A stretch of DNA of 64,000 nucleotides from Parabacteroides sp. PH5-46 (GTDB taxonomy: Bacteria > Bacteroidota > Bacteroidia > Bacteroidales > Tannerellaceae): contig NZ_JARXXA010000005.1 of the NCBI RefSeq assembly GCF_029892785.1, positions 186,001 to 250,000 of the forward strand. The letters are read 5' to 3'. Below, piece by piece: positions 63,637 to 64,000 of the stretch (the first letter of the stretch is position 1; every line of letters starts with the position of its first letter). The position numbers and the translations under genes were made by a program. The notes under the pieces are model-generated. The model did no database searches, was not told where the DNA came from, and saw only the letters and a list, made by a program, of their open reading frames with translations.

Positions 63637-64000
63637 ATATTTGTCAATAATTTGTATCCCTTCCCGTGTACATTCACAAGAGAAACAGATTCATCATTTT
63701 TCAGCAATTTACGAAGTTTGGCAATATAAACATCCATACTCCGGGCATTATATAATGAATTGTTCTTCCAGACATTCCGTAAAACACTCTCCCTTTCTAC
63801 CAGAACATTCATGTGTTCACATAAATACCTGAGCAAATCAGACTCCTTTGTTGTTATCTTTATTGTAGTATCGCCTATCACAAGTGTTTGCTTGTGCGTA
63901 TCAAAAGTGTATTTACCAATACGATACACCGGATTTTCCCGCAGGTTAAAACCATAGGCTCGCCTTAAGATGGCAAGAACACGCATATATAACTCTTCCA
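63633..64000 (-). CDS. OmpR/PhoB-family response regulator (C-terminal part, cut by the window edge)
   Basis: The coding frame enters from beyond position 64000; the visible 122 codons cover the end of the receiver (a short EELYMRVLAILRRAYG stretch) and a winged-helix domain with SDLLRYLCEHMNVLVERESV and ARSMDVYIAKLRKLL and the closing VNVHGKGYKLL. This is the OmpR/PhoB effector fold. The stop codon overlaps the start of the 5-alpha-reductase-like gene by 4 nt. Confidence 0.85.
   Translation of the reverse strand, partial: EELYMRVLAILRRAYGFNLRENPVYRIGKYTFDTHKQTLVIGDTTIKITTKESDLLRYLCEHMNVLVERESVLRNVWKNNSLYNARSMDVYIAKLRKLLKNDESVSLVNVHGKGYKLLTNI

Overview
The window comes from a Bacteroidales bacterium, most likely a gut Parabacteroides or close relative. 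The evidence is SusC/SusD outer-membrane proteins with an ECF sigma/FecR pair, a fimbrillin-like gene, the Bacteroidetes ATP synthase gene order (D-C-I-B-E-F-H-A-G), nrfHA followed by fused-type cytochrome c maturation genes, repeated Bacteroidetes promoter elements of the form TAnnTTTG, and a tmRNA whose tag reads GENNYALAA. Species assignment is inference; no rRNA or marker comparison was possible. No complete mobile element, CRISPR array or tRNA was seen.

Layout. 1-8.5 kb (minus): a polysaccharide-utilisation-like locus (ECF sigma, FecR, STN-type SusC, SusD, DUF1080 hydrolase) followed by a thioredoxin-fold lipoprotein. 8.7-11.7 kb: a TPR protein and a convergent, frameshifted fimbrillin/FISUMP lipoprotein gene. 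12.4-21.2 kb: an RND efflux operon with a trailing AraC regulator and a divergent LytS/LytTR two-component pair. 21.3-23.5 kb: an aspartate-dehydrogenase-like gene, a 2-hydroxyacid dehydrogenase and a RelE/ParE-type toxin-antitoxin pair. 23.6-30.7 kb: the complete F1Fo ATP synthase operon. 30.9-31.4 kb: tmRNA. 31.5-38.4 kb: an esterase, then the nitrite-ammonification operon nrfH-nrfA-resB-ccsA-porin and its probable Crp/Fnr regulator. 38.5-40.3 kb: three tandem ORF6N cassettes, two of them frameshifted. 40.5-44.9 kb: a YhcH/DUF386 protein and a five-gene partner-switching signalling module. 45-50 kb: a lipoprotein and an ABCG-like transporter, divergent from an M50 metalloprotease. 50.2-53.7 kb: phenylacetate-CoA ligase, ACT protein, a 47-residue symporter accessory protein and a solute:sodium symporter. 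53.7-57.7 kb: two candidate small RNAs, LemA, an M48 protease and a DUF362/DUF6599 pair. 57.9-60.6 kb: topoisomerase III and an unknown gene. 60.8-64 kb (minus): a response regulator, a steroid 5-alpha-reductase-like membrane protein, an Old-Yellow-Enzyme reductase and a short-chain dehydrogenase, tightly coupled and running off the window.

The most interesting elements are (i) the steroid/bile-acid reductase operon, whose three enzyme families match those needed to turn 3-oxo-delta4 steroids into reduced 3-hydroxy steroids and which is translationally coupled to a two-component regulator; (ii) the STAS / RsbW-like / kinase / kinase / receiver-PP2C module, in which one kinase has lost its phosphoacceptor histidine; (iii) the tandem ORF6N cassettes with nearly identical ends and divergent middles; (iv) two adjacent promoter-terminator units with no protein gene between them; and (v) at least four intergenic islands of short self-complementary phrases. 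The nrf operon and its Crp/Fnr gene each carry a striking palindrome placed at the promoter, suggesting a local regulatory circuit.
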